Assembly: GCF_002355215.1 (NCBI RefSeq)
Contig: NZ_AP014612.1
Location: 620,001-684,000, forward strand
Reading direction: 5' to 3'
Origin: Streptococcus troglodytae
GTDB lineage: Bacteria > Bacillota > Bacilli > Lactobacillales > Streptococcaceae
Length of the DNA: 64,000 nt
Shown: positions 33,533 through 43,535 of the stretch, piece by piece
Numbering within the stretch: position 1 is the first letter of the stretch
Layout: each line of letters begins with the position of its first letter
The notes under the pieces: model-generated
Told to the model about the DNA's origin: nothing
The model's database searches: none
Seen by the model: the letters and a program-made list of their open reading frames with translations, nothing else
Made by a program: the position numbers and the translations under genes

Positions 33533-33631
33533 ACAAAACGGTTCAGTCCTGAAAAATATATGCGCATCTATAATCGGACTTACACTAAACAGCAACAAAG
33601 TAACAATAGATTCGTTTCCAAACAAGTCTAA
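33530..33631 (+). CDS. Possible 33-aa protein
   Basis: The ATG is the last triplet of the 3' hairpin arm; the frame gives MTKRFSPEKYMRIYNRTYTK followed by a Gln/Asn-rich end and a stop at 33629-33631. It is basic and has no recognisable Shine-Dalgarno sequence. It could be a small protein, part of the leader control, or the remains of a larger gene. Confidence 0.3.
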   Translation: MTKRFSPEKYMRIYNRTYTKQQQSNNRFVSKQV

Positions 33632-33662
33632 TACTTTCTTGGTATAAAAAAGGAGAATAACA

Positions 33663-34295
33663 ATGAAACATGAATGGCGTAAATTTGAAAAAGAGTTATA
33701 CGGTGTCAAAGCAAAACCTATTTTTCTTGAAGTAGAAGAACAACAGTTTATTACCATCAAAGGAAAAGGAAACCCTAATGATCAAGATTTCTCTAATCGA
33801 GTATCTGCTCTTTATGCTTTAGCTTATGGCATTAAAATGGCTTATAAACAAGCAATGAAGACTGAGCAGGATGATCAGGCAGTTACTGATTTTGCGGTCT
33901 ATCCTTTGGAAGGTCTCTGGCAGCAAGCAGAAGATGCTAAGGAGGATACTTTGGAAAAAGATAAACTCTCCTATACGATTATGATTCGTCAGCCTGAATT
34001 TATCACCAAAGAACTTGTTGCCCAAGCTTTAGATAGGGTTAAGATCAAAAAACCAAATTCTTTTTACGAATCTATTTCTTTTGAGAATATTAAAGATGGA
34101 AAATGTATTCAGGTTCTTCATATCGGATCTTATGATGATGAACCGCAGTCCTTTGCTAAGATGGACGCTTTTGCCAAAGAACATGGTTTAAAACGTTCGT
34201 CCGACATTCACAGGGAAATCTACCTCAGTAATGCGCAGAGAACAGAAAAAAGCAAGCTCAAAACGATTTTACGCTATCAAGTGGGGGAAAAATGA
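33663..34295 (+). CDS. GyrI-like small-molecule-binding domain protein
   Basis: The 210-residue protein is a stand-alone GyrI-like domain (COG4832 type) with no DNA-binding part: MKHEWRKFEKELYGVKAKP, then FITIKGKGNPND and the C-terminal QVLHIGSYDDEPQSFAKMD and EIYLSNAQRTE. These folds bind hydrophobic or cationic small molecules, and some hydrolyse them. AAGGAGAATAACA serves the ATG. It overlaps the ClbS-like gene by four bases and carries the operator shared with the WYL regulator, so it may belong to a toxic-compound response. Confidence 0.85.
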   Translation: MKHEWRKFEKELYGVKAKPIFLEVEEQQFITIKGKGNPNDQDFSNRVSALYALAYGIKMAYKQAMKTEQDDQAVTDFAVYPLEGLWQQAEDAKEDTLEKDKLSYTIMIRQPEFITKELVAQALDRVKIKKPNSFYESISFENIKDGKCIQVLHIGSYDDEPQSFAKMDAFAKEHGLKRSSDIHREIYLSNAQRTEKSKLKTILRYQVGEK

Positions 34296-34837
34296 TGGCT
34301 AGACCGACAACAAAAACTGATTTACTCAATGCAGCCAAGGGTGACTATCAGGCATTGAACACTCTGATATCGTCTCTAAGCGAGCAAGAATTAACAACAG
34401 TTTTTGATTTTTCAGAAGATGAGAAAAAGAAAGAGGCACATTGGAAGCGTGATAAAAATCTTCGTGATGTTCTCATTCATTTATACGAATGGCAAATGCT
34501 CCTTTTAAACTGGATTGCTTCAAATCAAAAAGGAGAAAAGGCATCTTTTCTACCAAAACCTTATAATTGGCGAAATTATGGACAAATGAATGTTGAATTT
34601 TGGAAAAAACATCAGAAAACGTCTTTGGAAGAAGCTAAGATACTGTTGGAAAATTCTCAGGAAAAACGACTTGCTTTAGCTCAGCAATTTTCAAATGAAG
34701 ATTTGTTCACCAAAGGAGTTTTTGATTGGGTTGGGGGAACAACCTTGGGGGCTTATTTTGTTAGTGCCACATCGAGCCATTATGATTGGGCCATTAAAAA
34801 GTTGAAAGCACATCAAAGAAAGTGTCAGCAAAATTAG
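34292..34837 (+). CDS. ClbS/DfsB family four-helix protein (DUF1706)
   Basis: The 181-residue protein starts MMARPTTKTDLLNAAKGDYQ and shows LRDVLIHLYEWQMLLLNWI and the LPKPYNWRNYGQMN region of the family. ClbS, a member of E. coli, hydrolyses the colibactin warhead; DfsB-type proteins share the DinB-like helical bundle. The role here is unknown, but pairing with a GyrI-like ligand binder under a WYL regulator suits protection from a small toxic compound (inference). A second ATG directly follows the first. Confidence 0.88.
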   Translation: MMARPTTKTDLLNAAKGDYQALNTLISSLSEQELTTVFDFSEDEKKKEAHWKRDKNLRDVLIHLYEWQMLLLNWIASNQKGEKASFLPKPYNWRNYGQMNVEFWKKHQKTSLEEAKILLENSQEKRLALAQQFSNEDLFTKGVFDWVGGTTLGAYFVSATSSHYDWAIKKLKAHQRKCQQN

Positions 34838-35324
34838 ACAATCTTACCTAAAATGAAGGGCTGTTTAGCCCTCAGACTGAAGACAAACCTATTTTTCAAC
34901 GTAAAAAATTTTTAAGCTCTGCAAATTTCAATTTTAATTTTCCTTATTTGCGAGCGAAGCGAGCTCTAAACGAGATTTTCCGCTGTGATAAAAGTGCCTG
35001 AAACATTAAAGTTTCAGGAACTCGGAAGATTTGAGACTTTAGGCTCAAATCTTAACTGAACACGGGCTGCGGACGGCTGCAAAAAGATAAACATATCCTA
35101 GACGCAAGCGTCGTCGGTTAGTTTCCTATTTTGCTATTGTCCGCCTAATGCCCTTTGTATCTTGATTTAGGTATGGAATTCTCAAAGGCTAAAATAGTCA
35201 TAAAGCTATTTCAGGTTGGGACATAAGGAAACGAAAGTTTCCTTATCGCTATCGTCCGTATCACCTAAGGAAAGTCTCAAAAGAAGACTTTTTCTACATT
35301 CTCAGGGCTGTTTAGCCCTTTTTG
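34838..35324. other. Hairpin-rich noncoding segment before apt
   Basis: No gene is found. The segment is bounded by two copies of AGGGCTGTTTAGCCCT (34857-34872 and 35304-35319). Between them lie perfect hairpins: CCTGAAAC/GTTTCAGG (34997-35018), AGATTTGAG/CTCAAATCT (35027-35052), GACGC/GCGTC (35101-35112), and ATAAGGAAAC/GTTTCCTTAT closing a GAAA tetraloop (35223-35246). The part from 35057 to 35166 is related to 41450-41569. The last AGGGCT/AGCCCT stem is followed by TTTTTG and probably acts as a terminator before apt. Confidence 0.7.
35057..35166 (+). repeat. Dispersed intergenic repeat, copy A
   Basis: It starts TGAACACGGGCT and ends CCCTTTGTATCTTGAT, with AAAAAGATAAACATATCCTA and GTTTCCTATTTTGCTATTG inside. 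A diverged second copy at 41450-41569 keeps the same blocks in the same order, which shows a repeat family and not chance similarity. Confidence 0.7.
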
Positions 35325-35416
35325 TATTTTTAAGATTAAAGATTTTGAAAAAAAGAATTTCATGCTATAATAAAGCATAAATGATTTTTTGGCAGATTGC
35401 CCTAGAAAGTAAACAA

Positions 35417-35935
35417 ATGGATTTAAAAAATTACATTGCAACAATTGAGGATTATCCACAAGAAGGCGTCACTTTTCGTGATATCAGTCCTTTGATGGCT
35501 AATGGTAATGCTTATAGCTACGCTGTTCGTGAGATTGTCCAATATGCGACAGATAAAAAAATTGACATGATTGTTGGACCTGAAGCGCGTGGTTTTATTG
35601 TTGGCTGTCCGGTCGCCTATGAATTGGGTGTTGGTTTTGCTCCTGTCCGCAAACCTGGGAAACTGCCGCGTGAAGTTATTGAAGCTCATTATGAAAAAGA
35701 ATATGGTATTGATACCTTAACCATGCATGCAGATGCCATTAAGCCCGGTCAAAGGGTTCTTATTGTTGACGATCTTTTAGCAACTGGTGGTACAGTTAAG
35801 GCAACCATTGAAATGATTGAAAGATTAGGCGGTATTGTTGCAGGCTGTGCTTTCTTAATCGAGTTAGATGGGCTCAATGGACGTCAGGCTATTGAAGGTT
35901 ATGATACTAAAGTTTTGATGAATTTTCCTGGTTAA
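35417..35935 (+). CDS. apt: Adenine phosphoribosyltransferase
   Basis: Apt salvages adenine to AMP with PRPP. The 172-residue protein starts [20 protein letters not shown] and has the PRPP motif [13 protein letters not shown], plus [18 protein letters not shown] and [10 protein letters not shown], typical of Apt. The frame is open from an ATG at 35381, but the ATG at 35417 gives the normal N-terminus. TGCTATAAT at 35364-35372 contains an extended -10 for this gene. The ribosome site (AGAAAGT) is weak. Confidence 0.96.
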   Translation: MDLKNYIATIEDYPQEGVTFRDISPLMANGNAYSYAVREIVQYATDKKIDMIVGPEARGFIVGCPVAYELGVGFAPVRKPGKLPREVIEAHYEKEYGIDTLTMHADAIKPGQRVLIVDDLLATGGTVKATIEMIERLGGIVAGCAFLIELDGLNGRQAIEGYDTKVLMNFPG

Positions 35936-35936
35936 T

Positions 35937-36004
35937 TATAGTTTAAACCTATACCTAACTAGAGAAAATATATATTTGATAACTATATCTCCCTGTTTTA
36001 TAAT
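35937..36004 (+). promoter_or_regulatory. MET-box and promoter of metA
   Basis: TATAGTTTAAACCTATA (35937-35953) matches the streptococcal MET-box TATAGTTTNAAACTATA with one mismatch. It lies 22 bases before TTGATA (35976-35981), which is 17 bases before TATAAT (35999-36004). Upstream placement suits activation by the LysR-type regulator MtaR/MetR. Confidence 0.78.
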
Positions 36005-36038
36005 AATAAATAGACATTATAGAAGTGGAGATATTTTC

Positions 36039-36983
36039 ATGCCAATTACTCTTGATAAAAAATTACCAGCTGTGGATATTTTGAAGTCGGAAAATATCTT
36101 CGTTATGGATGATAAAAGGGCAATTCATCAGGATATTCGACCCATGAGTATCTTGATTCTTAATTTAATGCCAACAAAGGTAGCAACAGAAACGCAGTTA
36201 CTGCGCCTGTTGGCTAATACGCCTTTGCAGCTGAGTGTTGACTTTCTCTACATGACGAGTCACCATTCAAAAACCACTCAGGCTGAACATATGAAGACCT
36301 TTTATAAAACGTTTAAGGATATCAAAGACAATTATTATGATGGGTTGATTATCACAGGTGCACCAGTTGAGACCATGCCCTTTGAGAAAGTTGATTATTG
36401 GGCGGAGCTCTGTCAGGTTTTTCAGTGGTCTAAGACTCATGTTTACTCTACTTTGCATCTTTGTTGGGGAGCACAAGCAGGATTATATTATCGTTATAGC
36501 GTTGACAAGGTTCAGATGACAGATAAATTATCAGGTATTTATTTGCAGAAAGTAAATGAACAGCTAAGTCCTCTGATGCGCGGTTTTGATGATTGTTTCC
36601 TGTCGCCTCATTCACGCTACACGGAAGTATTGCTAAAAGACGTTAGCAACAAAACCAATCTAGAAATCCTTGCTAGCGGTGAAAAAGTTGGTCTGTCTAT
36701 TTTGGCCAGTCGTGATATGCGGGAGGTTTACAGTTTTGGTCATTTAGAATATGACCGCGAAACCTTGGACAATGAATACAAACGCGATCTCAAAGCTGGT
36801 AAGAATCCTAAAATTCCGGAAAATTATTATCAAGATGATGATGTGACAACTCATCCTATTATGCGTTGGAATCTTGCCGCAGCGACTTTTTTTAGCAATT
36901 GGATTAATTACGCTGTTTATCAAGAAACCCCTTATCGCTTGGAAGAGTTGGAAAAGGATATATCATTTTATGGCTATCTGTAA
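36039..36983 (+). CDS. metA: Homoserine O-acyltransferase MetA, predicted acetyl-CoA specific
   Basis: MetA activates homoserine for methionine synthesis. The 314-residue protein has the catalytic C142 ([10 protein letters not shown]), and the His/Glu pair in SPHSRYTEV and [10 protein letters not shown] regions, with the E. coli numbering preserved. Residue 111 is Glu (GAPVE); in published work Glu at this place gives acetyl-CoA use, whereas Gly gives succinyl-CoA use, so the name homoserine O-succinyltransferase would probably be wrong here. The frame extends upstream to 35976, but AGTGGAG serves the ATG at 36039. A MET-box precedes it. Confidence 0.93.
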   Translation: MPITLDKKLPAVDILKSENIFVMDDKRAIHQDIRPMSILILNLMPTKVATETQLLRLLANTPLQLSVDFLYMTSHHSKTTQAEHMKTFYKTFKDIKDNYYDGLIITGAPVETMPFEKVDYWAELCQVFQWSKTHVYSTLHLCWGAQAGLYYRYSVDKVQMTDKLSGIYLQKVNEQLSPLMRGFDDCFLSPHSRYTEVLLKDVSNKTNLEILASGEKVGLSILASRDMREVYSFGHLEYDRETLDNEYKRDLKAGKNPKIPENYYQDDDVTTHPIMRWNLAAATFFSNWINYAVYQETPYRLEELEKDISFYGYL

Positions 36984-36992
36984 GGAGGTCTT

Positions 36993-37688
36993 ATGAGTTT
37001 TTTGCAACATTATAAATCAGGGAATTTGGTCTTACCAAGTGCCTTGCTTTTTCATTACAAAGATATTTTTAGTAATGCGGATGATTTTCTAGTTTGGCAA
37101 TTTTTCTACTTTCAAAACACCACAAAGATGGAAGACATTGCTACGAGTCAGATAGCCGCAGCTATTGGCAAGACTGTTCCAGAAGTTAATCGTTCGGTAT
37201 CCAATCTGATTAGTCAAGAACTGCTAGACATGAAGACGATTGAATTAGACGGAGAAAGCGAAGTTCTATTTGATGCCACTTTGGCACTGAAAAAACTGGA
37301 TGATTTGTTAACTGCAGCTGCTGAAACAACTATCTCATCTTCTAGAGGTACAAGTAATGCCTTGAAGGATTTGGTTGAAGACTTTGAGCGTGAATTAGGA
37401 CGCATGCTGAGTCCTTTTGAGTTAGAAGATCTGCAAAAGACGGTTTCAGATGATAAGACAGATCCTGATCTTGTGCGAGCAGCCTTACGTGAAGCTGTTT
37501 TTAATGGCAAAACCAATTGGAATTATATTCAGGCCATCTTGCGAAATTGGCGTCGTGAAGGGATTAGTACGTTACGTCAAGTTGAAGAAAGACGCAAGGA
37601 GCGAGAACAAGCCAGTCCAGCTAATGTAACCGTTTCAGACGATTTTCTGTCTGCTATGAATTTATGGAGTGATTCTGATGCCAGATAA
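36993..37688 (+). CDS. dnaD: DnaD-domain replication protein
   Basis: The 231-residue protein has the N-terminal winged-helix DDBH1 region (residues to about 110) and the C-terminal DDBH2 domain, which includes ELGRMLSPFELEDLQKT and the signature NGKTNWNYIQAILRNWRREGI. DnaD helps load the replicative helicase during primosome assembly in Firmicutes. AAGGAGG precedes the ATG by seven bases. It overlaps trmK by 11 bases. Confidence 0.95.
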   Translation: MSFLQHYKSGNLVLPSALLFHYKDIFSNADDFLVWQFFYFQNTTKMEDIATSQIAAAIGKTVPEVNRSVSNLISQELLDMKTIELDGESEVLFDATLALKKLDDLLTAAAETTISSSRGTSNALKDLVEDFERELGRMLSPFELEDLQKTVSDDKTDPDLVRAALREAVFNGKTNWNYIQAILRNWRREGISTLRQVEERRKEREQASPANVTVSDDFLSAMNLWSDSDAR

Positions 37689-38376
37689 GAAGAGAGAAGT
37701 TTCCCTTTCTCATCGTTTACAGGAAGTAGCAAGCTTTGTGCCAAAAGGTGCAAGGCTTCTTGATGTTGGCAGTGATCATGCTTATTTGCCCATTTACTTA
37801 CTTGAGCAAGGTCTGATTGACTTTGCTGTTGCTGGTGAAGTTATCAAGGGTCCCTATGAATCTGCTGTGGCTAATGTTAGTGAATCAGGATTGTCAGACC
37901 AAATTGCTGTTCGTTTAGCTGATGGTTTGGCAGCTCTTAATGACAATGATGCTATTGATCTTATTACCATTTGTGGCATGGGTGGCCGTTTGATTACCGA
38001 TATATTAGCAGCTGGTAGCGATAAGTTAAACGCTATTAAACAAATCATTTTGCAGCCTAATAATTGTGAAGATGACTTGCGTTTTTGGTTAGTAGCCAAT
38101 GATTTTATGATTAGGGCTGAAAAAATGGTAAAGGATAAACACAAGTATTATGAAATCTTAGTGGTTGAAAAGGGACAGATGACTTTGTCAGATAAAGACT
38201 TGCGCTTTGGACCATTTTTACGACAAGAACGCTCATCTATCTTTAAAGAAAGATGGCGGAAAGAGTTGGCTAAATTGGAATTGGCTCTGACCAAGGTTCC
38301 TGCTAAAAAGAAAGCAGACAACATGTTCCTTAGCACAAAAATCAAGCAAATCAAGGAGGTGCTCTATGAAAGCTAG
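37678..38376 (+). CDS. trmK: tRNA (adenine(22)-N1)-methyltransferase TrmK
   Basis: TrmK methylates A22 of tRNA. The 232-residue protein has the SAM-binding motif [19 protein letters not shown] and the motif [11 protein letters not shown], followed by [14 protein letters not shown], all typical of the family. The ATG at 37678 has GGAGTGA before it; an upstream GTG at 37669 is less likely. It overlaps dnaD and the Nif3-like gene at either end (11 bases each), a conserved arrangement in streptococci. Confidence 0.95.
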   Translation: MPDKKREVSLSHRLQEVASFVPKGARLLDVGSDHAYLPIYLLEQGLIDFAVAGEVIKGPYESAVANVSESGLSDQIAVRLADGLAALNDNDAIDLITICGMGGRLITDILAAGSDKLNAIKQIILQPNNCEDDLRFWLVANDFMIRAEKMVKDKHKYYEILVVEKGQMTLSDKDLRFGPFLRQERSSIFKERWRKELAKLELALTKVPAKKKADNMFLSTKIKQIKEVLYES

Positions 38377-39154
38377 TCAAATCATTGAACGTTACGAAGC
38401 CTATTGTCCGCAGAGCTTGTCTTTGGAAGGCGATATATCAGGTCTGCAAATTGGCACATTGGATAAGGAAGTCAAGCGGCTTATGATTGCTCTGGATGTT
38501 CGGGAAACAACCGTAGCTGAAGCTATTGAAAAAAAGGTAGACTTATTGATTGTCAAGCATGCTCCTATTTTTCGTCCTTTGAAGAATTTAGTTGAGACTG
38601 CTCAAAATCAAATTTACCTTGATTTGATTAAGCATGATATTGCTGTTTATGTCAGCCATACGAATATTGATATTGTTCCTGATGGGCTCAATGATTGGTT
38701 TTGTGATTTATTGGATATCAAGAACAGAAAGATTTTGAGTCCAAGTAAGGATGATTATGGTATTGGGCGTGTTGGAGATATTTCTCCCCTCTCTTTTGAG
38801 GATTTGGCAAAAAAGGTTAAGAAAATTTTTAATCTGGATAGCATTCGTTTGGTGTCTTATGGTGAGAATAATCCTTTAATTTCTCGTATTGCCATTTGTG
38901 GCGGCAGTGGTCAGAGTTTTTACCAAGAAGCTCTAACTAAAGGAGCTCAAGTTTATATTACAGGTGATATTTATTACCATACCGCTCAGGAAATGTTAAC
39001 CAATGGTCTCTTGGCTTTGGATCCCGGCCACCATATTGAGGTCTTATTTGTTACGAAATTGGCTGAAAAATTCCAAACATGGTCCTATCAAGAAAATTGG
39101 GATATCACTATTTTAGACAGTCAAGCTAACACCAATCCTTTTTATCATTTATGA
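38366..39154 (+). CDS. Nif3-like dinuclear metal centre protein
   Basis: The 262-residue protein belongs to the NIF3/YqfO family. The metal-binding residues appear in [28 protein letters not shown] and the C-terminal [12 protein letters not shown] and [12 protein letters not shown]. It is a short form without the inserted PII-like domain. It is often a GTP cyclohydrolase 1 type 2 homologue by name only; the biochemical role is unsettled. It is co-transcribed with trmK. Confidence 0.93.
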   Translation: MKASQIIERYEAYCPQSLSLEGDISGLQIGTLDKEVKRLMIALDVRETTVAEAIEKKVDLLIVKHAPIFRPLKNLVETAQNQIYLDLIKHDIAVYVSHTNIDIVPDGLNDWFCDLLDIKNRKILSPSKDDYGIGRVGDISPLSFEDLAKKVKKIFNLDSIRLVSYGENNPLISRIAICGGSGQSFYQEALTKGAQVYITGDIYYHTAQEMLTNGLLALDPGHHIEVLFVTKLAEKFQTWSYQENWDITILDSQANTNPFYHL

Positions 39155-39445
39155 TTGGTTAAGTTTTTTTAAAGAAAGAACGGCTGTTATTAGAGCTGGT
39201 ATTGGTGGACAACTGTCATTTATGCTATGTCTAAGAAAAGAGAGCTTCTTGCTTATACAGTTAGCAGTTTAGGCTTCTTTACTTGCCCATTAAATGTCAT
39301 GATGGTTTAGTAGAAATAGTGCCGACAAAAGAAAGAATAGTAATTAGTGCCTATGATCCCGACTAAATCGTTAAGAATAGCTAGTGACACCGTTAACAAA
39401 AAATGATAAAATGAAAGATGATAATTATAAAAGAGGAGACCTAGA
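39155..39445 (+). other. Intergenic region with a possible gene remnant
   Basis: A hydrophobic open segment at about 39203-39310 (WYWWTTVIYAMSKKRELLAY, then VSSLGFFTCPLNVMMV and a stop) may be the tail of a lost membrane gene. I cannot name it. Near 39400-39445 the AT-rich TGATAAAATGAAAGATGATA and AGAGGAGACC provide a likely promoter and the ribosome site of rmlA. Confidence 0.35.
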
Positions 39446-40315
39446 ATGAAAGGAATTATTCTTGCGGGCGGTTCTGGGACACGTTTGTACCCATTGACTC
39501 GCGCTGCTTCAAAACAACTCATGCCGGTTTATGATAAACCAATGATTTATTATCCGCTTTCAACCTTGATGCTGGCAGGAATTAAAGATATTTTGATTAT
39601 TTCCACACCTCAAGATTTACCTCGTTTTAAAGAGTTGCTTCAGGATGGTTCCGAATTTGGCATTAAGCTCTCTTATGCTGAGCAACCGAGTCCAGATGGT
39701 TTGGCACAAGCCTTTATCATTGGAGAAGAATTTATCGGTGATGATCATGTTGCTCTCATTTTGGGAGATAATATTTATTACGGTCCGGGTCTTAGTCGAA
39801 TGTTACAAAAAGCTGCCAGCAAAGAAAGCGGTGCAACTGTCTTTGGCTATCAAGTTAAAGATCCAGAACGCTTTGGCGTTGTTGAATTTGATAATGACAG
39901 AAATGCTATTTCCATTGAGGAAAAACCAGAACATCCTAAATCACACTATGCAGTTACTGGTCTTTATTTTTACGATAATAGTGTTGTTGATATTGCTAAA
40001 AATATTAAACCCAGTCCTCGGGGAGAACTTGAAATTACAGATGTTAATAAAGCCTATCTTGACCGAGGCGACTTATCAGTTGAAGTTATGGAACGTGGTT
40101 TTGCTTGGCTGGATACAGGTACGCATGAAAGTTTACTAGAAGCTGCGCAGTATATCGAAACCGTTCAACGCATGCAAAACTTGCAAGTAGCTAACTTGGA
40201 AGAAATTGCTTATCGTATGGGCTATATCACAGCTGACCAAGTACGTGAATTGGCACAGCCTTTAAAGAAAAATGAGTACGGACAATATTTACTGCGTTTG
40301 ATTGGAGAAGCTTAA
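39446..40315 (+). CDS. rmlA: Glucose-1-phosphate thymidylyltransferase RmlA
   Basis: RmlA forms dTDP-glucose, the first step to dTDP-L-rhamnose used in streptococcal cell-wall rhamnose-glucan. The 289-residue protein starts [18 protein letters not shown] with the nucleotidyltransferase signature GGSGTRLxPLT and includes [24 protein letters not shown] and [19 protein letters not shown] precedes the ATG. rmlC follows at once. Confidence 0.97.
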
Positions 40316-40316
40316 A

Positions 40317-40913
40317 ATGACTGAAGAACAATTTTTTGGCAAGGAATTAGCAGCACGTAAGATTGATGCTATTCCTGGTATGATTGAATTTGATATTCCG
40401 GTTCACGGCGATAACCGCGGTTGGTTCAAAGAAAATTTTCAAAGGGAAAAAATGGTGCCGCTAGGTTTTCCGGAAAGCTTCTTTACAGAAGGCAAATTGC
40501 AAAATAATGTTAGTTTTTCCCGTAAGAATGTTTTACGCGGTCTGCATGCAGAACCATGGGATAAATACATTTCAGTAGCAGATGAAGGAAAGGTTCTCGG
40601 TTCTTGGGTTGACCTGCGTGAAGGCGATAGTTTTGGTCATGTTTACCAGACAGTTATTGATGCTTCCAAGGGTATCTTTGTTCCCCGCGGTGTGGCTAAT
40701 GGTTTCCAAGTCTTATCTGACAAGGTTTCTTACAGTTATCTCGTTAATGACTACTGGGCGCTTGAACTTAAACCAAAATACGCTTTCGTCAACTATGCTG
40801 ATCCAACATTAGGAATTAAATGGGAAAATCTAGCAGAAGCGCAAGTCTCAGAAGCGGATAAAAATCACCCATTGCTCAAGGATGTTAACCCATTAAAAGC
40901 AGAAGATTTGTAG
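40317..40913 (+). CDS. rmlC: dTDP-4-dehydrorhamnose 3,5-epimerase RmlC
   Basis: RmlC epimerises dTDP-4-keto-6-deoxyglucose at C3 and C5. The 198-residue cupin has the catalytic His in NVLRGLHAEPWDKY and an active-site Tyr region VSYSYLVNDYW. The frame begins at a TTG (40302) inside rmlA, but the ATG at 40317 directly after the rmlA stop gives the known protein. The ribosome site GGAGAAGC lies in the end of rmlA. Confidence 0.96.
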   Translation: MTEEQFFGKELAARKIDAIPGMIEFDIPVHGDNRGWFKENFQREKMVPLGFPESFFTEGKLQNNVSFSRKNVLRGLHAEPWDKYISVADEGKVLGSWVDLREGDSFGHVYQTVIDASKGIFVPRGVANGFQVLSDKVSYSYLVNDYWALELKPKYAFVNYADPTLGIKWENLAEAQVSEADKNHPLLKDVNPLKAEDL

Positions 40914-40914
40914 A

Positions 40915-41400
40915 ATGGAAGAAAATCAAAAATTTATTCAATCTTATGATTGGAAAGTTATCAAGCGGGAGTTATTTTTATCAATCTTTTTACTGTCAAT
41001 TCTATCAACAATGACTGCTTTCGTTAAAGAAAATAATCATTTTCAATGGATTGAATGTTTATCTATTTCAGTTACTTCATTTTTAATAATTTATATTGGC
41101 CTGTATGGTCATGAAAAAGCTTATAAAAGTATGGTAAATAATCTACGTACTATACTCTCAAACTGCGCATAAATATTAGTATTATTGCCTGTTTTTGTGA
41201 CGGTTCCCATAGTATTCACTTTATTTTATGATGTGTCTAACTATCCAGTCATTTTTCAAATTGCAATAAATTTTTTAGGTTACTTTGTGATTTCATTATT
41301 ATTTGCTATAATAATGTTTTATATTGCAATTTTATTTTTGATTAACCCAATTTTAGGCAATAGAACTATGCAAATAGTTTGCTTGTGTTTGTTACTATAA
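40915..41400 (+). pseudogene. Membrane protein gene interrupted by a stop, inserted in the rml group
   Basis: Two pieces of the same frame are separated by a TAA at 41170-41172. The first 85 residues (MEENQKFIQSYDWKVIKREL) hold two hydrophobic segments, LFLSIFLLSILSTM and CLSISVTSFLIIYIGLYG. The second piece holds two more (LPVFVTVPIVFTLFYD and FLGYFVISLLFAIIMFYIAI). Together they make about 160 residues with four membrane helices. It is AT-rich compared with the rml genes. It starts one base after the rmlC stop. I do not recognise the family. The break is a nonsense codon, not a homopolymer shift, so it looks real. Confidence 0.55.
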
Positions 41401-41449
41401 TGAAAAGAAACATAAATTAGAAAGGAGTGTTCAGTTTATCTTTCTAAAT

Positions 41450-41569
41450 TGAACACGGGGCTAATTTCCTATGAAAAAAGATAATCTTTCCTAGATGCAA
41501 GAGTCTTTGTCAGATTTCCTATTTTTCTACGGAAATTTTCAGCAAGCTGAATCGCCCCTTTGTATCTTA
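41450..41569 (+). repeat. Dispersed intergenic repeat, copy B, abutting rmlB
   Basis: Begins TGAACACGGGGCT, keeps AAAAAAGATAATCTTTCCTA and GATTTCCTATTTTTCTAC, and ends CCCCTTTGTATCTTA four bases before the rmlB ATG. The blocks match copy A (35057-35166) in order. Its end replaces any usual ribosome site for rmlB. Confidence 0.7.
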
Positions 41570-41570
41570 A

Positions 41571-42620
<1,050 letters not shown>

Positions 42621-42988
42621 AGATAAACAAGAGGCTGGGACAAAAGTTCTGCCTCTTTGATTTTGCTCTAGATTTCAGATTGATACAGTGGTTGATTGGC
42701 GGTCCTTATCCCTTGCTATCTAATCCCATAAATGTTAGTCTATGTCAATTCCTAATCAACTATGCGGAGGTGGGATAGAAATTATCCAGTGAAGGATTTC
42801 TAACTATTAATCTTTAAGTTTCTGAAATCGTTTATTCGGATACACTCTCTCAACTTGTTTCGTTTTCTTTATTAACCTAATCTAGCTTGTTTGAATCAAT
42901 CATTTTAGTCTGAAAAAGACTTCTCAGACAAGAGGCTTTATGGTATTTTTGATATAATAAGAAAAAAGATTAAAAAGGCAGAAGGTAA
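42621..42988 (+). other. rmlB terminator and gene-free stretch
   Basis: AAGAGGC (from 42629) pairs with GCCTCTT (42651-42657) around CTGGGACAAAAGTTCT, a terminator form common in streptococci. The stretch also contains TGGTTGATTGG and CCTAATCAACTA arms that may pair. A TGATATAATAAG at about 42951-42962 gives the -10 of the following MutX gene. No coding region is seen. Confidence 0.55.
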
Positions 42989-43467
42989 ATGACAAAATTA
43001 GCAACAATTTGTTATATTGACAACGGGCGCGAGCTTTTATTGATGCATCGTAATAAAAACCAAATGATGTTCATGAAGGCAAATGGATTAGTGTAGGTGG
43101 AAAATTGGAAAGGGGAGAAAGTCCTGATGAATGTGCCAGACGTGAGATTTTTGAGGAAACTCATCTAATTGTCAAACAAATGGATTTTAAAGGTATTATT
43201 ACTTTTCCAGATTTTACACCAGATCATGATTGGTATACCTATGTGTTTAAGGTAAGAGATTTTGAAGGCCAGTTGATTTCTGATAAAGACAGTCGTGAGG
43301 GAACGCTGGAATGGGTACCTTATGATCAGGTTTTAACTAAGCCGACATGGGAAGGCGACTATGACATTTTTAAATGGATCTTAGAAGACGCCCCTTTTTT
43401 CTCTGCCAAATTTGTTTATCAAGAGCAAAAGCTAGTTGATAAACATGTGATTTTTTATGAAAAATAG
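42989..43467 (+). pseudogene. mutX: MutX/MutT-type 8-oxo-dGTP diphosphatase (Nudix), frameshifted
   Basis: The start MTKLATICYIDNGRELLLMHRNK is read from the ATG at 42989, then the frame is lost at the A5 run (about 43057-43061). With one more A it continues NDVHEGKWISVGGKLERGES into the Nudix box GKLERGESPDECARREIFEET, here LERGESPDECARREIFEET. The repaired product is 159 residues, the usual MutX size, ending in the DAPFFSAKFVYQ segment. It removes oxidised dGTP. As written, the ATG-initiated frame ends at 43093-43095. Confidence 0.85.
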
Positions 43468-43535
43468 AGTTACTTGATTGATAGAGATAAAGTGTATTGA
43501 TTTGGGTACAAACTGATCAAATATGGAGGTTTTTT

